Source of the DNA: Clostridium sp.
GTDB lineage: Bacteria > Bacillota > Clostridia > Clostridiales > Clostridiaceae
Length of the DNA stretch: 36,095 bases
Reading direction: 5' to 3'
Assembly (NCBI RefSeq): GCF_018372875.1
Contig: NZ_JAHAIF010000028.1
Location: 1 to 36,095, forward strand
A model generated the notes under the pieces. The model was given only the letters and a program-made list of their open reading frames with translations, searched no databases and was not told the DNA's origin. Shown piece by piece: positions 26,641-34,895 of the stretch. Positions within the stretch are counted from its first letter, which is position 1; each line of letters begins with the position of its first letter. The translations under genes and the position numbers were made by a program.

Positions 26641-28545
26641 CTATTTACTTCTCTCAAATTGCTCAACTTCTACAGTTGCAGCCGCTTCATTATCCTCATC
26701 GGGATTTCTATAAGTAGGTACCACTTCATGTAGTTTTTCTCTTAATCCTTCCTTACTTGAAAGCTTAACCACATCTAAAAGTTCATTTAAATCTTTTTTA
26801 ACCTTATTTAATTCAAAATCTCCAGGTTTTCCTATAAATATCTTCTTATGGGGTGTTTCACTTAATCCCTCTTCATCCATAAGAAGTTCTTCATATAGCT
26901 TTTCACCTGGTCTTAAACCAGTAACTTTTATTTCTATTTCTTCATTTGGAACATATCCTGATAACCTAATTAAGTTTTCTGCTAAATCATATATCCTAAC
27001 AGGCTGTCCCATATCTAAAACAAATATTTCTCCACCCTTTGCATATGCTCCAGCTTGTAAAACTAGTTGTGATGCTTCCGGTATTGTCATAAAATATCTT
27101 GTTATATCCTTATGTGTTAAGGTAACAGGGCCTCCCTCTGCAATTTGCTTTTTAAATAAAGGAACCACTGAACCATTTGAACCTAATACATTTCCAAATC
27201 TAACTGCTACAAATTCTGTATCACTTTCTTTATCAATAGACTGTATAACCATCTCACACACTCTTTTAGTTGCACCCATTACATTAGTAGGGTTTACTGC
27301 CTTATCTGTAGAAATTAATACAAATCTTTCTACTCCATATTCACTAGCAAGTTCTGCTGTATTTAAAGTTCCTAAAACATTATTTTTAATAGCTTCTCCC
27401 GGACTATCTTCCATTAAAGGTACATGTTTATGGGCTGCTGCATGAAATACAACCTGAGGTCTATACTCCTTAAATATACTATTTAACCTTTTTCTATCTC
27501 TAACAGATCCTATTAATGTCTTTAAATTCAAGTTTTTATACTTTCTTAAAAGTTCATTTTGTAGGTCGTAAGCATTATTTTCATAAATATCAAATATAAT
27601 AAGTTCCTTTGGATTAAATTTTGCTATTTGCCTGCACAATTCTGAACCGATAGAACCTCCTCCACCAGTTACCATAATTACTTTATTCTCTATATAACCA
27701 GAAATACCACTAAAATCTAACTTAATTGGTTCTCTTCCTAGTAAGTCTTCTACATCTACATCTCTGATTTTTTTAACAGAGAACTTTCCATCTATTACTT
27801 CTGAAACCCCAGGCATTATTTTTACCTGAGCAGTTGTTTTCTTACATTCATCTAAAATTTTCTTTAGTTCTACTTCATTTAACTCTGATATAGCTATTAT
27901 TATTTCATCAATTCTTTGTTCCTCTACTACTGTAGAAATATCATATCTATCACCAAGAACTTTTATTCCTGATACATAAGTTCCTTTCTTTTGTATAAAA
28001 TCATCAACAAAGGCTACCACTTTCTTTCTATATTGTGGATTCTTCTTATATTCATTGGCAACAAGAGCCCCTGCTCCTCCTGCTCCTACAACTAAAACTC
28101 TTTTATAATTTCCATTACTTCTATCACTAACGTATATCAAAGTTCTTCGTACTATTCTCCAACTAATTCTAATCCCATTGCAAAATATCATAATCATTAT
28201 TCCAGCCATTACTGTAACCATTAGCGGAATTCTATTGCTATCAAAGTACGATATTGTTAAAGTAGCTATAGTGCCTATGGAGGATGCTATTACTCCACTA
28301 ACAAATTCATCTATACTAGCAACGGACCAAATACTTTTATATTGTTTAAACGCCATAAATATCCCTATAAATATTAAAGATATTAAAAATATTTTACTTA
28401 TATAACTTTCATATATTACTACAATTTCTGCTATACTGATGTCAGTATATTTAAACCTAAATATAAAAGCTATAAAATATGCACTAAATATTAATAACAT
28501 ATCTAAAACTACTAATATTGACGTTTTAGCTTTTTTATTTCCCAA
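26641..28545 (-). CDS. Membrane-bound UDP-HexNAc 4,6-dehydratase (CapD/WbpM/PglF type)
   Basis: 634 residues, full length for the long FlaA1-like branch. Four N-terminal membrane helices (about 1-125), a first Rossmann-like domain (VLVVGAGGAGALVANEY), then the catalytic SDR domain (MVTGGGGSIGSELCRQ, AAAHKHVPLME, STDKAVNPTNVMGATK with the Met/Lys of this group, RFGNVLGSNGSVVPLF). It dehydrates UDP-GlcNAc (or GalNAc) to the 4-keto-6-deoxy sugar. It starts with TTG at 28545 after GGGGGGGA. The C-terminal tail is long and acidic. It probably feeds the WbpV-like reductase at 21574-22449. Confidence 0.9.
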   Translation of the reverse strand: MGNKKAKTSILVVLDMLLIFSAYFIAFIFRFKYTDISIAEIVVIYESYISKIFLISLIFIGIFMAFKQYKSIWSVASIDEFVSGVIASSIGTIATLTISYFDSNRIPLMVTVMAGIMIMIFCNGIRISWRIVRRTLIYVSDRSNGNYKRVLVVGAGGAGALVANEYKKNPQYRKKVVAFVDDFIQKKGTYVSGIKVLGDRYDISTVVEEQRIDEIIIAISELNEVELKKILDECKKTTAQVKIMPGVSEVIDGKFSVKKIRDVDVEDLLGREPIKLDFSGISGYIENKVIMVTGGGGSIGSELCRQIAKFNPKELIIFDIYENNAYDLQNELLRKYKNLNLKTLIGSVRDRKRLNSIFKEYRPQVVFHAAAHKHVPLMEDSPGEAIKNNVLGTLNTAELASEYGVERFVLISTDKAVNPTNVMGATKRVCEMVIQSIDKESDTEFVAVRFGNVLGSNGSVVPLFKKQIAEGGPVTLTHKDITRYFMTIPEASQLVLQAGAYAKGGEIFVLDMGQPVRIYDLAENLIRLSGYVPNEEIEIKVTGLRPGEKLYEELLMDEEGLSETPHKKIFIGKPGDFELNKVKKDLNELLDVVKLSSKEGLREKLHEVVPTYRNPDEDNEAAATVEVEQFERSK

Positions 28546-28578
28546 TGTTGTCCCCCCCTATCTACACACGGTTTAATA

Positions 28579-29343
28579 TTACTTTAAAAATGAGAAAATA
28601 CCCTTTTTTTCTTTTACTTTTTCTCCTATAAACTCTACATCTTCATTATTTAATAACCTTCTACCACTTTCTCTAAAAAGCTCTTCATTTATTTTACTTT
28701 TCTTTTTAACTAATTCTATTCCTCTATCTATGCCTGTACATCTATTTGTATCATTATGTGCATCAGAACCAATAAAATTATAAATATTATTAGCCAATAA
28801 TATCTCTGCAGTTTTCTTTACGCTATTTCCAAACTGACCTTCAATACTTCCAGCATTCATTTGAAACAAGAATCCTTCATTAATAAACTTATTAATTCTC
28901 TCTGGTTTTTCTATTATAGGTCTATATCTTTCTGGATGGGCAAGTATTGGAATTATGCCCTTTACTTGAAGTTCATATATAACCTCTAATGTGTCGCTAT
29001 CAAAGCTTCTCATAGGAAGTTCTATTAACATATATCTTGAGTCATTAATTGTACCTATAAGACCACTTTTATAATCATCTATTATTTGTTCTGAATAATA
29101 GACTTCTTGACCATAATGTATGTTTATATCTAACCCTTCTCCTTTTGCAAGCTTATTAAACTCCCCTACTAAGTTCTTAACTTCATTATAAGGTTTTTCT
29201 CCATATCCTCTACAAAAGTGAGGAGTGGCAACTATATCCTTTGTTCCACTCTCCACTGCCATCTTAATCATATGTAGTGTCATATTTATATTTTTTGAAC
29301 CATCATCAATTCCAGGTAATATATGTGAATGTATATCAATCAT
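28579..29343 (-). CDS. cpsB: PHP-type tyrosine-protein phosphatase (CpsB/Wzb)
   Basis: 254 residues, PHP fold with its metal-binding motifs: MIDIHSHILPGIDDG, VATPHF, GQEVY, ILAHPERY and IGSDAHN. CpsB-type enzymes are Mn-dependent and dephosphorylate the tyrosine tail of the CpsD kinase. GAGGG precedes the ATG. It stands 12 bp after cpsD, the usual regulatory module at the head of Gram-positive capsule operons. Confidence 0.92.
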   Translation of the reverse strand: MIDIHSHILPGIDDGSKNINMTLHMIKMAVESGTKDIVATPHFCRGYGEKPYNEVKNLVGEFNKLAKGEGLDINIHYGQEVYYSEQIIDDYKSGLIGTINDSRYMLIELPMRSFDSDTLEVIYELQVKGIIPILAHPERYRPIIEKPERINKFINEGFLFQMNAGSIEGQFGNSVKKTAEILLANNIYNFIGSDAHNDTNRCTGIDRGIELVKKKSKINEELFRESGRRLLNNEDVEFIGEKVKEKKGIFSFLK

Positions 29344-29355
29344 TTAATCGCCCTC

Positions 29356-30015
29356 TTACTTACCTTCATTACCATAATAGTAGTAATATTTCTTTCTAGT
29401 GTTTTCAACACCATTAAGTACAGTTCCTAATATATTGGCACCTACTTTATCTAGAAGTGCTTTTGCTTGTTGTACAGAATCTCTTTTTGTTTTCTCTGCT
29501 CTTACTACTAGAATTGTTCCATCTACCTTAGTAGAAAGAATTTGAGCATCTGTTACAGCTTGTAACGGAGCACTATCTAGTATAATTATGTCATACTTGC
29601 TCTTTAACTCTTCTAAAAGTCTTCCCATTGCTTTTGAACCAAGCATTTCTGAAGGATTTGGAGGTAACTTTCCTGATGTTAAAATATGAAGATTTTCACT
29701 ATATTCATTTACCGCACCATTCATTTTCTCTTTTCCTATCAAAACATCAGATAACCCAACTAAATTAGATATTTTAAACTTTCTATGAAGTGAAGGCTTT
29801 CTTAAATCACAATCTATTAAAATAACACTCTTCTCTGATTGTGCAAAGGATAATGCTATATTACCCGCCGTAGTTGACTTACCTTCACCTGGCTCAGAGC
29901 TTGTTACTACCATGGTTCTTATCTCTTTATCAAAAGATGAATATTGTATATTAGTTCTTAAAGTTCTATAAGCTTCTGCTGCTATAGATTTTGGTTTTTT
30001 TTCTACTATAAACAT
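29356..30015 (-). CDS. cpsD: Bacterial tyrosine kinase (CpsD/Wze)
   Basis: 219 residues, the separate-kinase form typical of Firmicutes. Walker A at SSEPGEGKSTT (39-49), Walker A' in VILIDCDLRKP (64-74), Walker B in IIILDSAPL. The C-terminal tail carries a run of five tyrosines (KKYYYYYGNEGK), the autophosphorylation cluster. It is activated by the cytoplasmic end of the adjacent CpsC-like membrane protein and reversed by CpsB. GGAG precedes the ATG. Confidence 0.93.
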   Translation of the reverse strand: MFIVEKKPKSIAAEAYRTLRTNIQYSSFDKEIRTMVVTSSEPGEGKSTTAGNIALSFAQSEKSVILIDCDLRKPSLHRKFKISNLVGLSDVLIGKEKMNGAVNEYSENLHILTSGKLPPNPSEMLGSKAMGRLLEELKSKYDIIILDSAPLQAVTDAQILSTKVDGTILVVRAEKTKRDSVQQAKALLDKVGANILGTVLNGVENTRKKYYYYYGNEGK

Positions 30016-30026
30016 ATACTTCTCCT

Positions 30027-30704
30027 TTATTTAATCTTTTCTTGATCTGGAATAGCACCTAAAACAGGCACTCCTATAACATCTTCTAATGATTCTTTGT
30101 CCTTAAATGTGTTATCCATAAATTCTAATAACAATGCTAGTCCAACTCCAACCATTAATCCTAGTAACATAGCTGTTGCTATATTCATTTTCTTATTAGG
30201 ACTTACTGGATTTTCAGGTAGCTTTACACTTTCAATTATCTTTACATCTGCATTTTTTATTAATGCTGATGCTTCTTCAACAAATTTATCTGTTACTGCT
30301 TTTACTACATTAGCTGCTTCTTCTTTATCTTTACTTATGTACTTAACTTCCATTAATTGAGTATTTGTTATTTGTTCTGCAGTTAATGCGGATGATACTA
30401 TTTTAGGATCTAAATCTATATTATTATCCTTTAATGCCTTACTAACTAAGTCTTCTGTTTTTATAAGGCTTGTATATGTTTTTACTAATTGTTGATACAT
30501 TGTTATATCACTATTATTATAATTTTCTGTCGAAGCTTCCTTACCAACAAATAGTTTTGCTGATGCTTCATATTTAGGTTTTATTACAAAAAAGCTTACA
30601 ACTGCAGATATAATTGTTGCTATAAGAGTTATTGTAACTATTAATTGCCATCTCTTTTTCAACCCATCAATTATATCTTCAATCTTGATAATTTCTTCAT
30701 TCAT
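30027..30704 (-). CDS. cpsC: Wzz/CpsC-type polysaccharide co-polymerase
   Basis: About 225 residues. A cytoplasmic start (EEIIKIEDIIDGLKKRW) is followed by a first membrane helix (LIVTITLIATIISAVVSFFVI), an external Wzz domain (KYEASAKLFVGK...), a proline-rich KLPENPVSPNKK before the second helix (IATAMLLGLMVGVGLALLLEF), and a cytoplasmic tail that activates the kinase. It sets polymer length. The ATG at 30704 is chosen because GGAGG (30717-30713) is 8 nt upstream; the ATG at 30719 overlaps that site. It is the first gene of the capsule operon. Confidence 0.92.
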   Translation of the reverse strand: MNEEIIKIEDIIDGLKKRWQLIVTITLIATIISAVVSFFVIKPKYEASAKLFVGKEASTENYNNSDITMYQQLVKTYTSLIKTEDLVSKALKDNNIDLDPKIVSSALTAEQITNTQLMEVKYISKDKEEAANVVKAVTDKFVEEASALIKNADVKIIESVKLPENPVSPNKKMNIATAMLLGLMVGVGLALLLEFMDNTFKDKESLEDVIGVPVLGAIPDQEKIK

Positions 30705-30729
30705 TCTACTTTCCTCCATAAATTTTTAC

Positions 30730-30743
30730 ATTATATTGTCGAA
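30730..30743 (-). promoter_or_regulatory. TATAAT with abutting Spo0A-box heptamer before cpsC
   Basis: On the minus strand TTCGACA (30743-30737) stands 1 nt before TATAAT (30735-30730). A transcript from this -10 would have a leader of only about 20 nt, just enough for the ribosome site. There is no good -35 box. The heptamer is the complement of TGTCGAA, the Spo0A-box core. Its position over the spacer would suit repression, or activation of a promoter lacking a -35. Confidence 0.3.
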
Positions 30744-30888
30744 TATACACACAGTATTTATTTTACCATCTCAAACTACATTTGTTAATAAAGAATATAT
30801 AATCTTCATTATAAATATATTTCCAGTTCTTTTACTAATTATTCATTACAATAACGAACATTTAATATAATTTCTTATTCCATATTTT

Positions 30889-30916
30889 ATTTTAAATTAT
30901 AATCGTAAAATTTCAA
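30889..30916 (-). promoter_or_regulatory. Candidate capsule-operon promoter
   Basis: TTGAAA (30916-30911) and TAAAAT (30894-30889) on the minus strand with a 16-nt spacer would give a leader of about 180 nt before cpsC. A Spo0A-box-like heptamer lies about 20 bp upstream of the -35. In such AT-rich DNA this is only a candidate. Confidence 0.3.
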
Positions 30917-30935
30917 TCAATCTCACCATTTTTTT

Positions 30936-30942
30936 TTCGACA
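30936..30942 (-). promoter_or_regulatory. Spo0A-box-like heptamer TGTCGAA
   Basis: Perfect TGTCGAA on the minus strand within TTTGTCGAAAA, which also fits the extended 0A consensus. It is the second of three such heptamers in the capsule leader. Confidence 0.4.
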
Positions 30943-31047
30943 AAGATTTTTATAAATAAATACTTTTTCGTACATTTTCAATATTTCTAAACTTGTCTAG
31001 ACCAGCCATTTTGTAAATGAAAACTTATTCACATATTTCTTTGCATT

Positions 31048-31074
31048 TGTCGAATCGCATTTTTTCTTGTCGTT
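31048..31074 (+). promoter_or_regulatory. Spo0A-box-like heptamer and a half-match
   Basis: TGTCGAA (31048-31054) on the plus strand, and 20 bp on (start to start) TGTCGTT (31068-31074), which matches five of seven bases. The two are on one face about two helical turns apart, as in tandem 0A boxes. Confidence 0.35.
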
Positions 31075-31139
31075 AATTTTTTATTATCTTTTTTACCTAG
31101 GTGAACTATTTTTTATTGATAAATTAAATACTTCAATTT

Positions 31140-31465
31140 TATTATTAACATGACTTTAAAAGTATGAACTGTTTTAATTTCACCCATAGTATTCTTAACA
31201 AACTTATTGCCTCTAGAAGTTTAAAACTGAATAAACTTTTCCTATACAGCTTGGCCAATCTTAAAAACGTATATTCATTTATATTTTTTCATAGACTCTT
31301 CTAAATTTTCAAAAGCTAATTCCAATTGATTTAAATTTAATGACTAACTAGGATTTGAATTTAAAAACAAATTATTAGGATAGCTCTTTTAAAACTATAA
31401 CTCCCACATTAACATTTCTTTTTTCATTTTAAAAATTTCTAATGACTGATTTTTTACACCTCCCA
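31140..31465 (-). pseudogene. Relic of a small unidentified gene in the capsule leader
   Basis: On the minus strand a GGGAGG site is followed by coding-like fragments broken by stops and frame changes: KNQSLEIFKMKKEMLMWEL, then NQLELAFENLEESMKKYK, then RGNKFVKNTMGEIKTVHTF. The start codon appears lost (GTA in place of ATG). I cannot name the family. The alternative is chance coding potential in AT-rich DNA. Confidence 0.3.
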
Positions 31466-31494
31466 AAGTTATTTATTTTTTAAATATTATTTTT

Positions 31495-31542
31495 ATTATT
31501 AATATTTTAAAAGAATAAATATTCTTTTAAAATATTAATAAT
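31495..31542. repeat. 22-bp perfect inverted repeat with 4-nt loop
   Basis: Arms 31495-31516 and 31521-31542 are fully complementary (core AATATTTTAAAAGAAT), with loop AAAT. It ends 4 bp before the -35 box of the next gene. Neither strand shows a proper U-run after it, so an operator or a cruciform-prone site is as likely as a terminator. Confidence 0.7.
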
Positions 31543-31546
31543 TTTA

Positions 31547-31575
31547 TTGTTATAAGACATATTATTTATTATAAT
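31547..31575 (+). promoter_or_regulatory. Sigma-A promoter of the RHH-like gene
   Basis: TTGTTA (31547-31552) and a perfect TATAAT (31570-31575) with a 17-nt spacer; transcription would start about 28 nt before the ATG. It lies right next to the long inverted repeat. Confidence 0.6.
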
Positions 31576-31610
31576 TATTATGTAAATATTTTCCAAAAAG
31601 GAGTGGTGAA

Positions 31611-32039
31611 ATGGCAAAGAAAAAACAGAACAGTGATATTTGTTCTGAGGATGTAGAAATATTAGATGATGTTTGGGATCAGGAGGAAAAAATTTTTAGA
31701 GATCCAACTGCAAGAACCGTTATGACTTTTAACTTTCAAGAGCCTGATGATGATAAACCATCTTCAAACGAAACTGAAAAGAACACTACTAATCAATTGA
31801 AAGAAAAATCCATATCCGATAAATCTAGAAATGATACTATTTTTAACAACTTTACTGTAGGAGTAATTAACAATGATAAAGAACCCTTTGATTGCAAGAG
31901 AAGCTATTCCCTTAGAAAATCAACTGTAAAAATGTTAAATGAATTAAAGGGATTTAGTCTAGATATTAATATGCCTGTTGGAGAAATAGTAGATGACGCT
32001 ATAAGATACTATTATTATTACGTAACAAATCAACTTTAG
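31611..32039 (+). CDS. Small acidic protein with ribbon-helix-helix-like C-terminus
   Basis: 142 residues, AAGGAG 7 nt before the ATG. The first about 90 residues are acidic, polar and probably disordered (DVEILDDVWDQEEK, QEPDDDKPSSNETEKN). Residues about 98-137 fit a ribbon-helix-helix DNA-binding unit: strand KRSYSLRKSTV, helix KMLNELKGFS, turn, helix VGEIVDDAIRYYYYY. The C-terminus ends in a run of five tyrosines, recalling the CpsD tail. It is divergent from the capsule operon, with its own promoter and a palindrome upstream, so it could be a local or autoregulated DNA-binding protein. I do not recognise a named family; function is inferred only from the fold-like pattern and position. 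Confidence 0.65.
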   Translation: MAKKKQNSDICSEDVEILDDVWDQEEKIFRDPTARTVMTFNFQEPDDDKPSSNETEKNTTNQLKEKSISDKSRNDTIFNNFTVGVINNDKEPFDCKRSYSLRKSTVKMLNELKGFSLDINMPVGEIVDDAIRYYYYYVTNQL

Positions 32040-32057
32040 GAACATAGTATATATCAC

Positions 32058-32108
32058 AAAAAGGATGCAGAGAGTTTTATTTTATACTGCTCTCTCTGCA
32101 TCCTTTTT
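32058..32108. terminator. Bidirectional terminator between convergent genes
   Basis: AAAAAGGATGCAGAGAG (32058-32074) pairs perfectly with 32092-32108 (17 bp, 17-nt loop). The A-run and T-run at the outer ends give a U-tract on either strand. It ends the RHH-like gene on the plus strand and overlaps the stop codon of the glycosyltransferase on the minus strand. Confidence 0.85.
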
Positions 32109-33126
32109 ATTTATATCCTTTTTTAATTATTCTTTTTACAAATTCAATACTCTTTTGCTTTATAAATTCTATCTTCTTCACAGTATATTGTTCAAAAAAT
32201 ATACTATTCACATAGTCACTATATTTACCTTGATAAATACAACTTTTCAAATATTTTTGAGCACAAATCCCAAATATACAATCTACATTAACATAATTAA
32301 TCAGCTTCTCCAAATATTCTTTCTTTTCATCTAATGTATATGACAAATCCATCATATTTTGTACCATTGAAATTTCAAAATGCATATCAAGTTCTTTTTC
32401 CGTAGGATAAAAATCGAATTTTCCCAAATAATCTTTATATATACTTTTAAACACTTGTTTTCTTTGTTCTAAATTTCTATTTGCAGTTCTAGTAGCACTA
32501 GTTTTAACAACTCTATAGTTTAACAACGCCTCATCTAAATTTGCTACTTTATATTTTAAAAGCATTCTGTTCCACAGTCCATAATCCTCTGCGTATTTAT
32601 CCTTATATTCATATTCTAAATTGTCTTTTTTAATTATATCACTTCTCATAATAATCGTTGGATGTTGAAAGGAATTTTCAAATATACTATTTGCAATTAA
32701 TTGATCATTACTAGTCAGAACGTTAATTTTCTTTTTTATCACCGATCCATCTAAAAACATATTAACTGCCGTACCTAACAATGCAACATCTAGGTTTTCT
32801 TCCATATATGCAACTTGTTTTTCAATTCTATCATATAAAGCAATGTCATCTGCATCCATTCTTGCAATATATTTTCCTTTTGCTTCACTTATTCCTATAT
32901 TTAAAGAGTATATTAACCCCTTATTCTCCTTATTGTCTATAATCTTTATTCTATTGTCATTTGAATAATATTTTTGCATTATACTAAAACTCTTATCTGT
33001 ACATCCATCATTAATTATAATAAATTCAATATTTTTATAACTTTGATTTAAAATACTTTCAATAGATTCATTCAAATATTTTTCACCATTATATACAGAC
33101 ATTACTACACTAACTAAAGGTTGCAT
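32107..33126 (-). CDS. Orphan glycosyltransferase family 2 (AmsE-like)
   Basis: 339 residues. GT-A motifs: VSVVMSVYNGEKYLNESIESIL, IINDGCTDKS, NKGLIYSLNIG, the DXD-type ARMDADDIALYDR, and AEDYGLWNRM. It resembles the operon GT2 at 20.6-21.5 kb (both have ARMDxDDIxL and ALLGTA), so both are of the AmsE-like branch. It stands outside the capsule operon, 67 bp after prfC on the same strand, with GGAGGA before the ATG and the bidirectional terminator at its end. It may add a side sugar to the same polymer, or serve another one. Confidence 0.85.
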   Translation of the reverse strand: MQPLVSVVMSVYNGEKYLNESIESILNQSYKNIEFIIINDGCTDKSFSIMQKYYSNDNRIKIIDNKENKGLIYSLNIGISEAKGKYIARMDADDIALYDRIEKQVAYMEENLDVALLGTAVNMFLDGSVIKKKINVLTSNDQLIANSIFENSFQHPTIIMRSDIIKKDNLEYEYKDKYAEDYGLWNRMLLKYKVANLDEALLNYRVVKTSATRTANRNLEQRKQVFKSIYKDYLGKFDFYPTEKELDMHFEISMVQNMMDLSYTLDEKKEYLEKLINYVNVDCIFGICAQKYLKSCIYQGKYSDYVNSIFFEQYTVKKIEFIKQKSIEFVKRIIKKGYK

Positions 33127-33193
33127 AACTTAAAATCCTCCATAAATTCATAAATATTATTTGGGTAATTTTATAATACTATTTATACAATAA

Positions 33194-34786
33194 CTATTCA
33201 GTTTTTCCTACACCTGAAAGAACAATTCCTTTATTATGCTCTAAAGCCCATGATATTCCCCAGTCATTTTGGAATATAAGAAGGTTTCTATCCTTAAAGT
33301 CTTTAACCTTTTTAGTATCTGAAGTAAGATTTAAAGTATCTGGATCTAAATCCTTGTTTTCAATCCATCTTACATATCTATAAGGAAGTCTTTCCATCTT
33401 AATATCTGTATTGTATTCACTCTTAAGTCTATATTCTAAAACTTCAAATTGAAGTACACCAACAACTCCAACTATTATTTCTTCCATTCCTATGTGAAGT
33501 TCTTTAAATACTTGAATTGCTCCTTCTTGAGCTATTTGAGTAACACCTTTTATAAATTGTTTTCTCTTCATAGTGTCTACTGGTCTTACTCTTGCAAAAT
33601 GTTCTGGAGCAAAGGCTGGAATCCCTTCAAACTTGAACTTCTTTGATGGGGAGCATAAAGTATCACCAATTGCAAATATACCCGGGTCAAATACCCCTAT
33701 AATATCCCCTGCATATGCCTCTTCAACTATTTCTCTATCTTGAGCCATAAATTGTTGAGGTTGGGCAAGCTTGATTTTTTTACCACCTTGCATGTGCATA
33801 ACTTCCATACCTTTTTCAAACTTACCTGAACAAATTCTCATAAATGCAATTCTATCTCTATGAGCCTTGTTCATATTAGCTTGTATCTTGAATACAAATG
33901 CAGAGAATTTATCATCAAATGGGTCAATTTCTCCTATGTCTGAATTTCTTGATAGTGGTGATGTAGTCATTTCTAAGAAATGTTCTAAGAATGGTTCCAC
34001 ACCAAAGTTAGTTAATGCTGACCCAAAGAATACAGGAGTTAATTCTCCACTTCTAACCTTTTCTATATCAAAATCATCTCCAGCAATATCTAAAAGTTCT
34101 ATATCTTCCATTAACTTATCATGAAGAGCTTCTCCTAGAATTTCTCTGAATTTATCATCTTCTACATTACCTTCAATAGCTTCTACTTCTGTTTGTCCGT
34201 GATCCCCACCATTAAAAGCAATGATTCTTTTATTGTCTCTTTCATATACACCCTTAAAGTCTTTACCTGAGCCTATAGGCCAGTTCATTGGATATGTCTT
34301 TATACCTAATTCATTTTCTATTTCTTCTAATAATTCAAATGGATCTCTGGCTTCTCTATCCATCTTATTTACAAATGTGAAAATAGGCATCTCTCTTAAA
34401 GAACAAACTTGGAATAACTTTCTTGTTTGATCTTCCACACCTTTTGCTGCGTCAACAACCATTACTGCTGAATCTGCTGCCATAAGTGTTCTATATGTAT
34501 CTTCTGAGAAGTCTTGGTGTCCAGGAGTATCTAGTATGTTTATACAGTGTCCACTATAATTAAATTGCATAACTGATGATGTAACAGAAATACCTCTTTG
34601 CTTTTCTATTTCCATCCAGTCTGATACAGCATGCTTAGATGCTTTTCTTGCTTTAACAGAACCTGCAAGTCTTATAGCTCCTCCATATAATAAGAACTTT
34701 TCTGTAAGTGTAGTCTTACCTGCATCTGGGTGAGAAATAATTGCAAAGGTTCTTCTTTTTTTAATCTCATTTATATAATCAGCCAA
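33194..34786 (-). CDS. prfC: Peptide chain release factor 3
   Basis: 530 residues, full length. A translational GTPase that recycles RF1/RF2 from the ribosome after termination. G1 SHPDAGKTTLTEK, G2 RGISVTSSVMQF, G3 DTPGHQDFSEDTYRTL, G4 NKMDREARDP, then domain II (KIQANMNKAHRDRIAFMR) and the C-terminal domain (VGVVGVLQFEVLEYRL). Starts with TTG at 34786 after GAGGAGG. A housekeeping gene that marks the conserved flank of the capsule island. Confidence 0.97.
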   Translation of the reverse strand: MADYINEIKKRRTFAIISHPDAGKTTLTEKFLLYGGAIRLAGSVKARKASKHAVSDWMEIEKQRGISVTSSVMQFNYSGHCINILDTPGHQDFSEDTYRTLMAADSAVMVVDAAKGVEDQTRKLFQVCSLREMPIFTFVNKMDREARDPFELLEEIENELGIKTYPMNWPIGSGKDFKGVYERDNKRIIAFNGGDHGQTEVEAIEGNVEDDKFREILGEALHDKLMEDIELLDIAGDDFDIEKVRSGELTPVFFGSALTNFGVEPFLEHFLEMTTSPLSRNSDIGEIDPFDDKFSAFVFKIQANMNKAHRDRIAFMRICSGKFEKGMEVMHMQGGKKIKLAQPQQFMAQDREIVEEAYAGDIIGVFDPGIFAIGDTLCSPSKKFKFEGIPAFAPEHFARVRPVDTMKRKQFIKGVTQIAQEGAIQVFKELHIGMEEIIVGVVGVLQFEVLEYRLKSEYNTDIKMERLPYRYVRWIENKDLDPDTLNLTSDTKKVKDFKDRNLLIFQNDWGISWALEHNKGIVLSGVGKTE

Positions 34787-34833
34787 AGCTTATGCCTCCT
34801 CTATATTAACATTAAGTATATTTTTACACATCT

Positions 34834-34862
34834 TTAGATTATACCACATTTTACTGTATAAT
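34834..34862 (+). promoter_or_regulatory. Promoter of the HAD phosphatase gene, overlapping that of prfC
   Basis: On the plus strand TTAGAT (34834-34839) and TATAAT (34857-34862) have a 17-nt spacer, 33 nt before the ATG. On the minus strand TGG-TATAAT (34846-34838) is an extended -10 pointing at prfC. The two overlap face to face, so polymerases probably compete. Confidence 0.5.
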
Positions 34863-34895
34863 AGACATAGAATTTGTTGGTTTTGGGAGGTTCTT

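Noticed and set aside
31217..31238. Small hairpin AAGTTTA...TAAACTT as a terminator
   Set aside because: Only 7 A/T-rich pairs with an 8-nt loop and a short T-run; common by chance in such AT-rich DNA.
30721..31610. Possible riboswitch, EAR-type RNA or CRISPR in the long leader
   Set aside because: I found no conserved RNA core, no strong multi-stem structure and no regularly spaced repeats. Only the palindrome, the heptamers and the gene relic stand out.
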